DNA of 64,000 bases from Gemmatimonadota bacterium (GTDB taxonomy: Bacteria > Gemmatimonadota > Gemmatimonadetes > Longimicrobiales > Gaopeijiaceae): positions 46,087 to 110,086 of the forward strand of contig JBBEBG010000020.1 of NCBI GenBank assembly GCA_040882465.1. Reading direction: 5' to 3'. Positions 40,761 through 51,008 of the stretch are shown here, piece by piece; position 1 is the first letter of the stretch, and the number at the start of each line of letters is the position of its first letter. The position numbers and the translations under genes were made by a program. Under the pieces are notes generated by a model, which saw only the letters and a list, made by a program, of their open reading frames with translations, made no database searches and was not told the origin of the DNA.

Positions 40761-41776
40761 CGTCCCGCCTCTCCCACGTCCAACCGCCCCGCAAGGTAGG
40801 CACCGAGGCCACGAGCCCCGCGGTAGCGGAGGTTTCGCGCGGCAATCCGATTCGCGGTCCCCATCGCTTCTTCGAGAGAATCTCCCCCGAGGAGACGCGC
40901 GAAGAGGGTCGCGCCCCAGACGTCGCCGCACCCGGTCGGGTCCCCCGTCTCGAAGTCCTTCTCCCCTTCGATCTTCGCGCTTCGGGCCGGGCCGGGGACC
41001 GCGAGACTCCCCCGGGTCGCGGACCAGGTGAAGGGATCCGGTCGGAAGCCCGCCCCGGCGACGTAAGCGGCGCCCCTCGCCCCGAGCGTCACGGCCACCA
41101 GCTTGAGCTGGGGCCCCACGATCCCGGCGGCGAGGGCCCAGGGATCTCCCTGGGCGCGCCCGAGGAGCTCGAATTCGGTTTCGTTCATCTGCACCGCGTC
41201 CCAGCAGCGGAGCCACTCCGCCCATTGCGGAAGGGGACGTGGGATCCGATCACCTTGCCGCCCGATTCCGAGAAAAAGCGAATGGAGATCGGCATAGGTC
41301 GGTCCGCGAAATCGTTCCCGCAGCGTGACCGCCGTCTCGAGCTCCATCTCGAAGCCCGAGATGAAGTTTACATAAAGGGCGTCACATTGGGCCGCCCGAG
41401 GCCCGAGCTCGGTCCAAACCCAGGGGGGAACGCCCCCACTGAGACGCTCGGCCTCCCGAATCTGGCCCGAGTACCGGAGCTCGACCCGATTGTTGGGCTG
41501 GGGGACGACCTCCACTCCTGGCTCGGGGTGGACGCGGGGAATGGAGCGGAGGAAACGGAAGGCCTCCTCGGAGAGGTCGCGGCCGACCTTGAGGAGAGGG
41601 ACGATCCGCCACTCCGCGGGAAGTGAAAGGGAGAGCGCCTCCAGAGCGTACCCGATTCCACCCCACTCCTCGATCGGCTCGTTCCGTCCGTCCCGCTGGT
41701 AGATCGTGTCCCACACGAGCGTCCCCACGACGCCGAGGAGACGTTCCGGAGCGGGCGCCGAGTCGGGGTCAGGCAT
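40757..41776 (-). CDS. PfkB-family carbohydrate/nucleoside kinase
   Basis: Ribokinase-superfamily sugar kinase, 339 aa. The N-terminal [12 protein letters not shown] and [13 protein letters not shown] (the substrate-binding GG) and the C-terminal [18 protein letters not shown], where the Asp is the catalytic base, are typical. The substrate cannot be deduced. Overlaps the lepA stop by 8 bases and the STAS-ATPase start by 4, so it lies in the middle of a continuous minus-strand operon. Confidence 0.85.
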   Translation of the reverse strand: MPDPDSAPAPERLLGVVGTLVWDTIYQRDGRNEPIEEWGGIGYALEALSLSLPAEWRIVPLLKVGRDLSEEAFRFLRSIPRVHPEPGVEVVPQPNNRVELRYSGQIREAERLSGGVPPWVWTELGPRAAQCDALYVNFISGFEMELETAVTLRERFRGPTYADLHSLFLGIGRQGDRIPRPLPQWAEWLRCWDAVQMNETEFELLGRAQGDPWALAAGIVGPQLKLVAVTLGARGAAYVAGAGFRPDPFTWSATRGSLAVPGPARSAKIEGEKDFETGDPTGCGDVWGATLFARLLGGDSLEEAMGTANRIAARNLRYRGARGLGAYLAGRLDVGEAGR

Positions 41777-43568
41777 CGAGAGAGAGTACCGCGAGGAAGG
41801 CCTCCTGCGGAATCTCGACGGAGCCCACCTGCTTCATTCTCCGCTTTCCTTCCTTCTGCTTCTCCAGAAGCTTCCGCTTCCGGGTGATGTCCCCACCATA
41901 ACACTTCGCGGTGACGTCCTTTCGCACGGGACGGATGTTCTCCCGGGCCACGACCCGGGTCCCGATCGTGGCCTGGAGCGCCACCTGGTACTGCTGGCGC
42001 GGAATCAGCTCGCGCAGCTTCTTGACGAGCTCCCTCCCGTATTGTTCGGCCTTGTCACGGTGGATGATCACCGAAAAAGCGTCCACAGGATCACCGTTCA
42101 CGAGGATGTCGAGGCGCACCAGCTCGTCCGGGCGGTACTCGAGGAACTCGTAGTCGAAGGCCGCATAACCGCGCGTCCCCCCCTTCAGCCGGTCGTAGAA
42201 GTCGAGGATGATCTCGGCGAGTGGGAGGTCGTAGTCCAATTCCACCCGCTCGCGGTCCAGATAGTGCATGCCTCGAAAAGTGCCGCGCCGTTCGTGGGCC
42301 AGCTTCTGGACGTTGCCGATGTATTCCGCGGGACAGAGGATGCGCGCGCGAACGATCGGCTCGGAGACGCTTTCGATGGCGCTCCGGTCGGGGAGCTTCG
42401 TCGGCGTCTCGACGTGGATCAGCTCCCCGTTCGTCAGCCGCACGTGGTACTCCACGTTCGGCACCGTCGTGATGAGCTGAACCCCGAACTCGCGATCGAG
42501 TCGTTCCTGGATGATCTCCATATGGAGGAGTCCGAGAAAGCCGCAGCGGAAGCCGAATCCGAGCGCGGCCGAGGTCTCCGGCTCGAAGTTGAGGGAGGCG
42601 TCGTTGAGCTTGAGGCGATCGAGGGCGTCGCGGAGCTCTTCGTAGTCGTCGGCGTCCGTGGGGTAGAGCCCGGCGAAAACCATGGGGCGCACTTCTTTGT
42701 AGCCGGGAAGGAGCTCGTCCGCGCGATGGCCGGCGTCCAGAATCGTGTCGCCGGGGCGGGTGTGCGACACCTCCTTGATGGCGGCGACGACGTAGCCTAC
42801 GTCCCCGGGACCGAGCTCCGGGCGCGGGACGCGCTTGAGCTGTTGCACCCCGACCTCCGTCACCTGGTAGGTCTCGGAGTGAGAGCCGAAGGCGATCGTC
42901 ATGCCGATGCGAAGGGTCCCGTCCACGACGCGGATCGCGGGGACGGCTCCAAGATACTGGTCGTAGTATGAATCGAAGATGAGGGCGCGAAGGGGTGCGT
43001 CCGGATCGCCTCGAGGTGGCGGGACCCGCTCTACGACCGCCTCGAGGATCGCCTCGATTCCCTTCCCCTCCTTCGCCGACGCGAGGAGGACGGACTCCGG
43101 ATCCACCCCGAGGAGCTCGGCCACCTCGGCACGCCGGCGCTCCGGCTCGGCGCCCGGCAGGTCGATCTTGTTCAGGACCGGGATGATCTCGAGACCGGCG
43201 TCCAGCGCCAGGAAGAGGTTCGAGAGCGTCTGGGCCTGGATCCCCTGACTCGCGTCCACGACGAGGAGGGCGCCTTCACAGGCGGCGAGCGACCGAGAGA
43301 CCTCGTAGGTGAAGTCCACATGCCCGGGAGTGTCTATCAGGTTGAGGTCGTATTCCTCCCCCCCCTTCCCCCGATAACGCATCCGCACCGCGTGGAGCTT
43401 GATGGTGATTCCCCGCTCCCGCTCGAGCTCGTTCGAATCGAGCACCTGGGCGCGCATGTCGCGCGAGTCGAGCGTTCCCGTGGCTTCGAGGAGCCGATCC
43501 GCGAGGGTGGATTTCCCGTGGTCGATGTGCGCGACGATGCAAAAGTTGCGGATGTTCGAAGTGCGCAC
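41769..43568 (-). CDS. lepA: Elongation factor 4 (back-translocase)
   Basis: Ribosomal GTPase, 599 aa. G1 AHIDHGKST at residues 13-21, G2 near RGITIKL, G3 DTPGHVDF, G4 [10 protein letters not shown] and the LepA-specific C-terminus ending with [37 protein letters not shown] and [20 protein letters not shown] motifs. Full length and uninterrupted; the ATG gives [12 protein letters not shown]. Upstream 58 bases separate it from the DUF4384 gene. Confidence 0.97.
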   Translation of the reverse strand: MRTSNIRNFCIVAHIDHGKSTLADRLLEATGTLDSRDMRAQVLDSNELERERGITIKLHAVRMRYRGKGGEEYDLNLIDTPGHVDFTYEVSRSLAACEGALLVVDASQGIQAQTLSNLFLALDAGLEIIPVLNKIDLPGAEPERRRAEVAELLGVDPESVLLASAKEGKGIEAILEAVVERVPPPRGDPDAPLRALIFDSYYDQYLGAVPAIRVVDGTLRIGMTIAFGSHSETYQVTEVGVQQLKRVPRPELGPGDVGYVVAAIKEVSHTRPGDTILDAGHRADELLPGYKEVRPMVFAGLYPTDADDYEELRDALDRLKLNDASLNFEPETSAALGFGFRCGFLGLLHMEIIQERLDREFGVQLITTVPNVEYHVRLTNGELIHVETPTKLPDRSAIESVSEPIVRARILCPAEYIGNVQKLAHERRGTFRGMHYLDRERVELDYDLPLAEIILDFYDRLKGGTRGYAAFDYEFLEYRPDELVRLDILVNGDPVDAFSVIIHRDKAEQYGRELVKKLRELIPRQQYQVALQATIGTRVVARENIRPVRKDVTAKCYGGDITRKRKLLEKQKEGKRRMKQVGSVEIPQEAFLAVLSLDA

Positions 43569-43626
43569 GGATCGGAAGGCGATGAGGAGCCGGACGGAAC
43601 GACCCGCAAGCTAACCCAGGCGCGCC

Positions 43627-44658
43627 TTAACGGGGAGGCGAATCCGGCGATCCCCTGGAGCGGCGCTCCAGAGTGGGGCGCCCCTGAGGCGTTTCGGGTC
43701 CGGTTCCGAGAGGATCTCCGGCGGCCGGAGACGCGCCCGGCAGGACGCTCGAAGGGGGCGAGAAGACGCCGAGAGGCGGCTGTGGCCCGGCGGAGGTCGT
43801 CCCGCGGGGGATGAGAAGGGCCGCAGCCGCGTCCGTGGGTCCGGTGCGCGCGTGAACGAGCGGCGCCCCCGACTCCCCGGGCACTCGCGCCTTGAAGGCG
43901 AACTGCGATTGTCCCGGATTCGGGGGGAGCGGATAAAGCGCGCGGCTCCCCTGGTAACGCGTGGCCGCGTAGAAATAGGGGTCGTTATAGATGATGACCC
44001 GGTAAGAAAGGCAGGCCTGTTGGTACGGGTTCCACCGCTCGAAGGGTTCGGCCGTGTGGCAGTTGTAACAGAGGAAGCGGGGGTAGGAGTACGCCTGCCC
44101 GACGTGGTAAGCCGCGAGGTCCACCGCCATGCTTCCCCGCGTGCGATCCGGTGCGAGCGCGGTCGTGACCCCGTCGAGAATCACGTACGGGTCCTCCCGG
44201 ACGGGCGCTCCGACCCTTGCGAGGGTCGCCCATTCCTCCGTCCTCGCCGGGATGTCCACGCCGGCGAAATCGAGCGGGCTTTCGGAGGCGAGCGCGAAGA
44301 AATACCCGACCCCGGGAGCCTCCGCGACCTCCCAGTCGGTAGAATTCTGGAAGAGGAGCCGGTAGTCCTGGCCGGCCCTCACTTTGAGAGGCTCGTCCAG
44401 CCCGGCCGGGAAGAGGAGCCTGAGGACCCCATCCGTGTTCAGATGGAAGAGGGCGACGAAGGCATCCCGGGATGCCCGGTAGTAGACCCGAACCCGGTCC
44501 CCGCCCTGGAGGACCGGATCGGCCCCTCGATCCAGCCAGATCCGCGTCTCCATGGCGTCGCGCGCGCGCGCATCGGCGGGGCGCTGCACCATGCCTTCGG
44601 CCGGGCTCCCCAGAAGGAGGGCGGCCGTGACCGCGAAGGTGGCCGATCCGATCCGCAT
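43627..44658 (-). CDS. Secreted DUF4384-type protein with a CxxCH motif
   Basis: 343 aa with a signal peptide (FAVTAALLLGSPAEG). Residues about 40-125 match the DUF4384 domain (GDRVRVYYRASRDAFVALFH, LRLLFPAG). A CYNCH motif at residues 197-201, in a region with YSYPRFLCYNCH and many aromatic residues, is the pattern that attaches a c-type haem, though a single motif can be a metal or structural site instead. The C-terminus is Pro/Ser/Gly-rich and disordered. Divergent from the DUF58 gene. Confidence 0.65.
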   Translation of the reverse strand: MRIGSATFAVTAALLLGSPAEGMVQRPADARARDAMETRIWLDRGADPVLQGGDRVRVYYRASRDAFVALFHLNTDGVLRLLFPAGLDEPLKVRAGQDYRLLFQNSTDWEVAEAPGVGYFFALASESPLDFAGVDIPARTEEWATLARVGAPVREDPYVILDGVTTALAPDRTRGSMAVDLAAYHVGQAYSYPRFLCYNCHTAEPFERWNPYQQACLSYRVIIYNDPYFYAATRYQGSRALYPLPPNPGQSQFAFKARVPGESGAPLVHARTGPTDAAAALLIPRGTTSAGPQPPLGVFSPPSSVLPGASPAAGDPLGTGPETPQGRPTLERRSRGSPDSPPR

Positions 44659-44796
44659 TACGTCGCCTGAATCCGTGTGAGACCGCTCCGAGTGCGCCGC
44701 GGGGACGTCCCGGGCGGGTGCGTCCGGGATACAGCTAGTCGGAATGCGGCCAAAACGTTCCATCCCTCCCGGCTCTCTGATAACTTTCGGGCACTG

Positions 44797-45726
44797 ATGA
44801 ATATCCCCTCCGTCGCCTCCGGCCGCGGTCGTCGCGGCGACCTGCTTTCCGCGGAAGAGCTGGCCGCCCTGGGCGGACTCGAGGTGCTGGTCGAGGCCGT
44901 CGTCGAAGGTTTCTTCATGGGGCTCCATCGCTCCCCGCACCGGGGCTTTTCCGCCGAATTCGCCGAGCTCCGCGGCTACCGCCCCGGGGACGACCTCCGT
45001 CACATTGACTGGCGCATGTACGCACGCTCGGACCGTTTCTACGTCAAGCAGTTCGAGGAGGAAACGAACCTACGCGCATACCTTCTCGTCGACGTCAGCA
45101 CGTCCATGGGATGGAGCTCACGACCGGGCACCCTCCCCACCAAGCTCTGGTACGGCCGCACGCTCGCGGCCGCGCTCTCACTCCTCCTCATCCGCCAGGG
45201 GGACCGGGCCGGGCTCGCCCTCTTCGACGATCGGATCCGCGGTTGGCTTCCCGCGCGCGGAGGTAGACGCCAGTGGATCGAGCTCCTGCGGCGGCTCGAG
45301 GGCCTCGAGGCCTCGGGAAAGACGGACGCTTCGACGGCGCTCCGGGAAGTCGCGGTCCGGCTGCGCAGGCGCGGGCTGGTGGTCCTCATCTCGGACCTCC
45401 TGGTGGACCCGGAGCAGACCCTCACTGCCCTCCGCTACCTTCGCCACCATGACCACCAGGTGCTCGTCTTCCACCTCTTCGATCCCGGGGAACGAGAGCT
45501 TTCGGGGACCGGGGACGCTCGCTTCCGCGACCCGGAAAGCGGGGAGGACCTGGTCGTGGACGTGTCGGACGTGCGGCGCGAATACCGAGAGGCGGTGAAT
45601 GGAGCGATCGAGGAGTGGCGGCGGCGGCTCCGAACTTCGGCCATCGAATACCAGGTGCTCGATACGTCCGGGCCGCTCGGGCCCGCCCTCCGCGCTTTTC
45701 TGAGAAAGCGCGAGGGACTCGGTTGA
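44797..45726 (+). CDS. DUF58/von Willebrand-A domain protein (MoxR-associated)
   Basis: 309 aa. The DUF58 motif RGYRPGDDLRHIDWRMYARSDRFYVKQFEEE is at about residues 63-90, followed by a vWA-like fold with the MIDAS motif VDVSTSMG near 101. DUF58 proteins partner MoxR AAA+ ATPases in the maturation of membrane or metal-containing proteins. No moxR gene is next to it in the window, but the following gene is the usual BatA-like membrane partner. Confidence 0.85.
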   Translation: MNIPSVASGRGRRGDLLSAEELAALGGLEVLVEAVVEGFFMGLHRSPHRGFSAEFAELRGYRPGDDLRHIDWRMYARSDRFYVKQFEEETNLRAYLLVDVSTSMGWSSRPGTLPTKLWYGRTLAAALSLLLIRQGDRAGLALFDDRIRGWLPARGGRRQWIELLRRLEGLEASGKTDASTALREVAVRLRRRGLVVLISDLLVDPEQTLTALRYLRHHDHQVLVFHLFDPGERELSGTGDARFRDPESGEDLVVDVSDVRREYREAVNGAIEEWRRRLRTSAIEYQVLDTSGPLGPALRAFLRKREGLG

Positions 45727-45733
45727 CCGGACC

Positions 45734-47659
45734 ATGACCCTCCTCGCGCCGCTCTTTCTCCTCGGGCTCGCCGCGCTCGCGGTGCCCATCCTCATTCACC
45801 TCCTCCGCCGCCGGGAGAGTCGCACACTCGACTTCCCCGCGCTCCGGTACCTCACCCGGACGACCAAGGAGCAGGCACGCATCATCCGACTCCGCCAGCT
45901 CCTCCTTCTCGCCCTCCGGATCGCGGCGCTCGCGCTGATCGTCCTCGCGGCGGCGCGCCTCGTCCTGCCTCTGGGCGGGAGGGACGACCCCCCCGCCGGG
46001 CTCGCCCTCGTCGTGGACAACGGGCTCAGTTCCGGAGCGGTCCTGGGTACGAGCCGGGTCCTCGACTCCCTCGTGGCACGCGCCCAGGAGGCGCTGGACC
46101 GGACCGGGGAGAGGGATCTGGTCTGGATCGTGGCGGCCGGAGAACCCTGGAGCGCCTCCCTCCCCCTCACGCCGGAGCAGGCGCGAATCCAACTGGCCGG
46201 CTTGACCCCCACGCACGTGACGGCGGACCTCGGTGCGGCGCTCGCGCGGGCCGCCGCCCTGATGGAGGCCGGGGCTCCGGAGCTTCGGGAGATCGTCCTC
46301 GTCTCCGACCTTCGCGCGGGGTCGCTCGATTCGGTCGAGGAGACGGGCGGGGTCCGCGGGCAAGCGGTCAGGATCGCGCCTCCTCCGGCAGGCCCGGCGG
46401 CGAACCGCGGAGTTGCGGAGCTCCTCGTCTCGGGCGGCCTCACACCCCGTGCGGGGGAGCCCGCCGAGCTCCTCGTCCGGGTTTCCGGGCCCGATCTGGA
46501 TGGGACACTCGTCCGCGCGTATCTCGGGGAGCTCCTCGTGGCGACCGCGCGGACGGGCCCGGACGGCCTGGCGATCCTCCCCCTCCCGGTCCTCGAGGCG
46601 GGATGGGTTCGCGGGCGGGTCGAAATAGACCCCGACGACCTGCGGGGAGACGACGCCGCCTTTTTCGCCTTTCGCGCGGTTCCGTCTCCAATCGTCACGG
46701 CAGTGGGGACCCTCTCGCCCTTCCTCGAAGACGCCCTCGCCGTTCTGGAAGAGGCGGAGCGGATCCGGATGGGCGCCGGGGCGGGAACGGAGCTCTTCAT
46801 CGCCGGGCCGGGGGGGACGGTCCCCCCTCCCTCGGAAGCCCCCGTCCTCCTCGTTCCTCCGGACGATCCCGCCCTCCTTCCCTCGCTCAACCTCCTCCTC
46901 GCCGCCCTCGCGCCGGGGTGGAGGGTCGAAGCGCGGGAGATGGGCGCCCACGGAGAGCGTGCGGTCACGGGCGGATCCTATCGCGCCCTCCTACCGCCTC
47001 TTCCGCCGGTCCACCTCGCCCACGAGATCGTCGCGCCCGACGAGGGGAACGCCGGAGAGCCGCTCCTCACCTTGTCCGACGGGACCCCCTGGCTCCTCCG
47101 GATCCCCGGGACAGGGCGGCCGATCCTCGTCCTCGCCTCGCCCCTGACCCTGGAGGCATCGGGACTTCCGGCTTCCTCCGCGATGGTCCCCCTCCTCGAC
47201 TTCCTCACGACTTCGGCGGGCGACACCCCCGAACTCGCCGGGGTCCCGTCCGGCAAGGCGGTCACGGCACCAGACGGCGCCTCCGCGGTCCGCACGCCGG
47301 ACGGAACGGTGCGGGCCCACCCCGGCGGCCCCCTCTTCGCGGAGACCGGGGCCGCGGGGATCTATGAGTTCATGACGACCGGCGACCGGGGGCCGACTTT
47401 CTTCGCCGTCAACGCGGTGACCCCGGGCGCAGGCCCATCTCTCGACCGGGAGGCGGCGGGCCGCCGCCTCGCCGTCGCTTGGGCAGGGACTTCGGGCGCC
47501 GAAGCGTGGCCGGACGCAGTCCTTTCCGGACGCCGAGGGCTCGAAGTCTGGCGGCCCCTCGCGCTGATTCTCCTCCTCGTCCTCGTCGCCGAGGGATGGC
47601 TCGCCGCTTACGGCGGACACGGCGCCAAAGAGCGGGCGCCGGCGGGAGCGCGGCCATGA
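45734..47659 (+). CDS. BatA-like membrane protein (N-terminal BatA domain)
   Basis: 641 aa. The N-terminus is the BatA domain with the first helix and LRRRESRTLDFPALRYL, a second helix (about 65-85) and a vWA-like region afterwards without an obvious intact MIDAS; a final helix at about 610-630 (ALILLLVLVAEGWLAAYGG). It starts 8 bases after the DUF58 gene, typical of the moxR-bat operon. Likely an inner-membrane chaperone component. Confidence 0.8.
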   Translation: MTLLAPLFLLGLAALAVPILIHLLRRRESRTLDFPALRYLTRTTKEQARIIRLRQLLLLALRIAALALIVLAAARLVLPLGGRDDPPAGLALVVDNGLSSGAVLGTSRVLDSLVARAQEALDRTGERDLVWIVAAGEPWSASLPLTPEQARIQLAGLTPTHVTADLGAALARAAALMEAGAPELREIVLVSDLRAGSLDSVEETGGVRGQAVRIAPPPAGPAANRGVAELLVSGGLTPRAGEPAELLVRVSGPDLDGTLVRAYLGELLVATARTGPDGLAILPLPVLEAGWVRGRVEIDPDDLRGDDAAFFAFRAVPSPIVTAVGTLSPFLEDALAVLEEAERIRMGAGAGTELFIAGPGGTVPPPSEAPVLLVPPDDPALLPSLNLLLAALAPGWRVEAREMGAHGERAVTGGSYRALLPPLPPVHLAHEIVAPDEGNAGEPLLTLSDGTPWLLRIPGTGRPILVLASPLTLEASGLPASSAMVPLLDFLTTSAGDTPELAGVPSGKAVTAPDGASAVRTPDGTVRAHPGGPLFAETGAAGIYEFMTTGDRGPTFFAVNAVTPGAGPSLDREAAGRRLAVAWAGTSGAEAWPDAVLSGRRGLEVWRPLALILLLVLVAEGWLAAYGGHGAKERAPAGARP

Positions 47660-47669
47660 GCAAGACTCG

Positions 47670-50600
47670 ATGACACGCCGAACCCACGCCGTCCTCGACG
47701 CCCTCGAGTCCCTTCCCCTGGTCCGCGTACTAAACGCAAAACTCCCCCGGGGAGGAGAGCGGGTCACGATCGGCGGGAACGCGGGCTCCGCCGGCTCCGC
47801 GCTCGCCGCGGCGCTCCACGAATCCAATCCGGGTCGGATCTTCGTGCTCGTGGCGCCGGATCCCGACCACGCGGCGAGGATCGAAGCCGACCTCGAATCG
47901 CTTCTCGGAGAGGGCGCACCGCATCTCTTCCCCCAGACCGAGACGCGGTTCTACGCGGAAGAGGAGGCGGACCCAAGGATCGACGGCCTTCGGGTGGAGG
48001 CGGTCGAGGCGCTCCTCGGGGGATCGGGACGACTCTTCGTCACGACGCCGCGAGCGATTCAGGAGCGGATGGCGATGCCGGACCGAGTGGCGCGGCTTCG
48101 CCTGGCCCTCGCCGTCGGCGAAGAAATCGGCTTCGCCCTCCTCGTCGAGGAGCTGGAGGCCATGGGGTATCGCCGGGTTCCCCTCGTCGAAGAGGTGGGA
48201 CAGATCGCGGTGCGGGGCGGGCTCCTCGACATCTTTTCGCTCGGGCTCTCCGATCCGGTGCGGATCGAGTTCTGGGGCGACGAGATTACCTCGATTCGCC
48301 TCTTCGAGGTGACCGATCAGCGCTCCACCGGGACGCTCTCCTCGGTCAACCTCCTTCCGGCGTCTTTCCGCCCCGCCGCGGCGTCGGCGGGCCCTTCCGT
48401 GCGGCGCTCCCTCCTGGAGGTCCTTCCCACCGACGCGATCCTCGTCGGGTTCGAGGGGGCGCATTGGGAGGAGGACTTCGGGCGAAGCTGGCACCAGGCG
48501 AGTGGCATCAAGGCGGACCGCGAGGCGGGGGGAGAGAAGCTTCGTCCGGTGGACGACATCCTCCTTCCGCCGCAGGACGCGTCGGAGATCGTCCGCCGCC
48601 TTCCCGCGCTCCGCGTGACGCGCGAGGGCGGGCATCCGCTCTCTCTCGAGGCCACGCCGCCCCCGGCGATCGAACGGAAGATGGACCGGCTCGCCGCTTT
48701 CCTCGACGAAGAAGCCTCCCGCGAGGCGCGGACGCTCATCCTCTGCGACAACGAAGGTCAGGCCGACCGGCTCGAGGAGATCCTCTTCGACAGGGGACGA
48801 GGGCTGCACGCGGTCCAGGTCGGACTCGGAGCACTCGAAGGAGGGTTCCGGATTCCCTCTTCCCCGCCCCTGAACGTCCTCACGGATCACGAGATCTTCC
48901 GCCGGAGCCGGCGGGTTCGATCGGGGCGGCGATTTCAGGGGGCGGTCGCTCTCGAGAGCCTCGCCCAGCTCACTCCCGGCGACTACCTCGTGCATATGGA
49001 TCACGGGATCGGGCGCTTTCGCGGACTCGAAAAGATCGAGGTGGGAGGGGAAAACCTCGAGGTCCTCGTCATCGAATACGCGGACGAGGAGATCCTCCGC
49101 GTCCCCGTATACCGCCTGGACCTCATCGAGCGGTGGGTCGGAGACACGGATCAGGGCGAGCCGCCCGCAGTCCACCGGATCGGCGGGAAACGCTGGAAGG
49201 CGCTCAAGCGGAAGACCGAAGCCGCGATCGAGCGGATGACGCGGGAGCTCCTGGACCTCTATGCCGAACGCGAGCTCGCCGAAGGGTTCGCTTTTTCTGT
49301 AGATGCCCGCTGGCAAACCGAAATGGAGGCCGCGTTCCTATATGAGGACACCCCCGACCAGGCGCGGGCGACGCGCGACGTGAAGAAGGACATGGAGTCT
49401 CTCCGCCCGATGGATCGCCTGATCTGTGGTGACGTCGGCTTCGGAAAAACGGAAGTCGCGGTGCGGGCGGCTTTCAAGGCGGTCCAGGACGGCAAGCAGG
49501 TCGCGGTCCTCGCACCCACGACGATCCTCGTGGAGCAGCACGCACGGACCTTTGGCGAGCGGCTCGCGGACTTTCCGGTGAAAGTCGCCTCGCTTTCGCG
49601 CTTCCGGTCCGCGGCGGAGCAAACCGAGATCCTTCTCGCCGTCGAACGCGGCGAGGTGGACATCTTGATCGGGACGCACCGGCTCCTCTCCGCGGACGTA
49701 CGCTTCAAGGAGCTGGGCCTCCTGATCGTGGACGAAGAGCAGCGCTTCGGGGTGAAGCACAAGGAGCGGCTCAAACAGCTCCGGACGGCCGTAGACGTCC
49801 TCACGCTCACCGCCACGCCGATTCCGCGAACGCTACAGCTGTCACTCTCCGGAGTCCGGAACCTCTCCCTCATCCAGACCCCCCCTCGGGACCGGCTCGC
49901 CGTCTTCACCCAGGCGATTCCCTGGAGCGACGCGCTCCTCCATGACATCCTGGGCCAGGAGCTCGACCGGGGCGGCCAGGTCTTTTTCCTCCACAACCGC
50001 CTCGACACGATCGACACGATCGCCGAGCGGATCCGGAGGATGCTGCCTTCGGCACGGATCGGGGTCGCACATGGACAGATGGGCGCCTCTCCGCTCGACC
50101 ATGTGATGCGAGAGTTCGTCGTCGGGGAGCTCGACATTCTGGTCTGCTCCTCGATCATCGAAAATGGTCTCGACGTCCCGAACGCGAACACGCTCATCGT
50201 GGACCGGGCCGACCGCTTCGGCCTCGCCCAGCTCTACCAGATTCGCGGGCGCGTCGGGAGGTCCGACCGTCGCGCATACTGTTATCTCATCGTCCCCGAT
50301 CAGATGACGGAGGATGCCCACCAGCGAATCCAGGTCCTGGAGCGCCACACGGAGCTCGGGAGCGGATACCAGGTGGCGCTCCGCGATCTGGAGATCCGTG
50401 GGGCGGGAAACCTGCTCGGGGCGGACCAGTCGGGCTTCGCTCATGCGGTCGGGCTCGACACCTACCTCCGGATGCTAGAGGACTCGGTGCGCCGCCTGAA
50501 GAGGGGCGCTGGTGGGGAGCGGGAATTCCCCGAACCGGAGGTTTCCCTCCCCGGTTCGGCGTATATTCCGGACCCGTATGTTTCGGATTCCGGCCAAAAA

Positions 50601-50984
50601 CTGCATCTTTACCGGCGGCTTTCGAAGCTGGAGGACCGAGCGGAGGCGGAGGGGCTGCGGGAGGAGATGGTGGACCGTTACGGTCCGCTCCCGGAGGAAG
50701 TCGAGCGCCTTCTCGACGCGCATCGGCTGCGAATCCTCGGGCGGGAACTCGGGATAGAGAGGATCTTCGTGAAGGAGCGGGAGGGTCGCATCACCTTCCG
50801 CGCGGCGGCAAATCCGCGGATGGCCGCTCTGGAGGGGCCTTTCCGGGACCGGCAGGTGCAGGTCGAGGTGAGACGGATGATCCCCCTCTCCCTCACCCTG
50901 AGACAGGCCGGAACCGAGCCGCTCACCCGGACGCTGATCCGGGCGCTGGACGCACTCGTGGTGGACCGAGCACGGGCCGCCTGA
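47670..50984 (+). CDS. mfd: Transcription-repair coupling factor
   Basis: 1104 aa. Contains the N-terminal UvrB-homologous domains, the RNA-polymerase-binding RID region (YLVHMDHGIGRFRGLEKIE near residue 440), helicase motif I CGDVGFGKTEVAVRAAF near 588, DEEQRFGVKHKERLK (motif II), TATPIPRTL and the REG-containing C-terminal half, with QIRGRVGRSDRRAYCYL. It removes stalled RNA polymerase and recruits UvrA. Full length; 10 bases after the BatA-like gene. The C-terminal domain masks UvrA binding. Confidence 0.97.
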   Translation: MTRRTHAVLDALESLPLVRVLNAKLPRGGERVTIGGNAGSAGSALAAALHESNPGRIFVLVAPDPDHAARIEADLESLLGEGAPHLFPQTETRFYAEEEADPRIDGLRVEAVEALLGGSGRLFVTTPRAIQERMAMPDRVARLRLALAVGEEIGFALLVEELEAMGYRRVPLVEEVGQIAVRGGLLDIFSLGLSDPVRIEFWGDEITSIRLFEVTDQRSTGTLSSVNLLPASFRPAAASAGPSVRRSLLEVLPTDAILVGFEGAHWEEDFGRSWHQASGIKADREAGGEKLRPVDDILLPPQDASEIVRRLPALRVTREGGHPLSLEATPPPAIERKMDRLAAFLDEEASREARTLILCDNEGQADRLEEILFDRGRGLHAVQVGLGALEGGFRIPSSPPLNVLTDHEIFRRSRRVRSGRRFQGAVALESLAQLTPGDYLVHMDHGIGRFRGLEKIEVGGENLEVLVIEYADEEILRVPVYRLDLIERWVGDTDQGEPPAVHRIGGKRWKALKRKTEAAIERMTRELLDLYAERELAEGFAFSVDARWQTEMEAAFLYEDTPDQARATRDVKKDMESLRPMDRLICGDVGFGKTEVAVRAAFKAVQDGKQVAVLAPTTILVEQHARTFGERLADFPVKVASLSRFRSAAEQTEILLAVERGEVDILIGTHRLLSADVRFKELGLLIVDEEQRFGVKHKERLKQLRTAVDVLTLTATPIPRTLQLSLSGVRNLSLIQTPPRDRLAVFTQAIPWSDALLHDILGQELDRGGQVFFLHNRLDTIDTIAERIRRMLPSARIGVAHGQMGASPLDHVMREFVVGELDILVCSSIIENGLDVPNANTLIVDRADRFGLAQLYQIRGRVGRSDRRAYCYLIVPDQMTEDAHQRIQVLERHTELGSGYQVALRDLEIRGAGNLLGADQSGFAHAVGLDTYLRMLEDSVRRLKRGAGGEREFPEPEVSLPGSAYIPDPYVSDSGQKLHLYRRLSKLEDRAEAEGLREEMVDRYGPLPEEVERLLDAHRLRILGRELGIERIFVKEREGRITFRAAANPRMAALEGPFRDRQVQVEVRRMIPLSLTLRQAGTEPLTRTLIRALDALVVDRARAA

Positions 50985-51008
50985 ACCCTGAAGAATGAGG
51001 CATTTCAA

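Noticed and set aside
39259..40845. 528-codon minus-strand frame over the STAS genes
   Set aside because: Only its last 204 codons resemble a protein family; the first part is antisense/out-of-frame to the STAS-ATPase gene.
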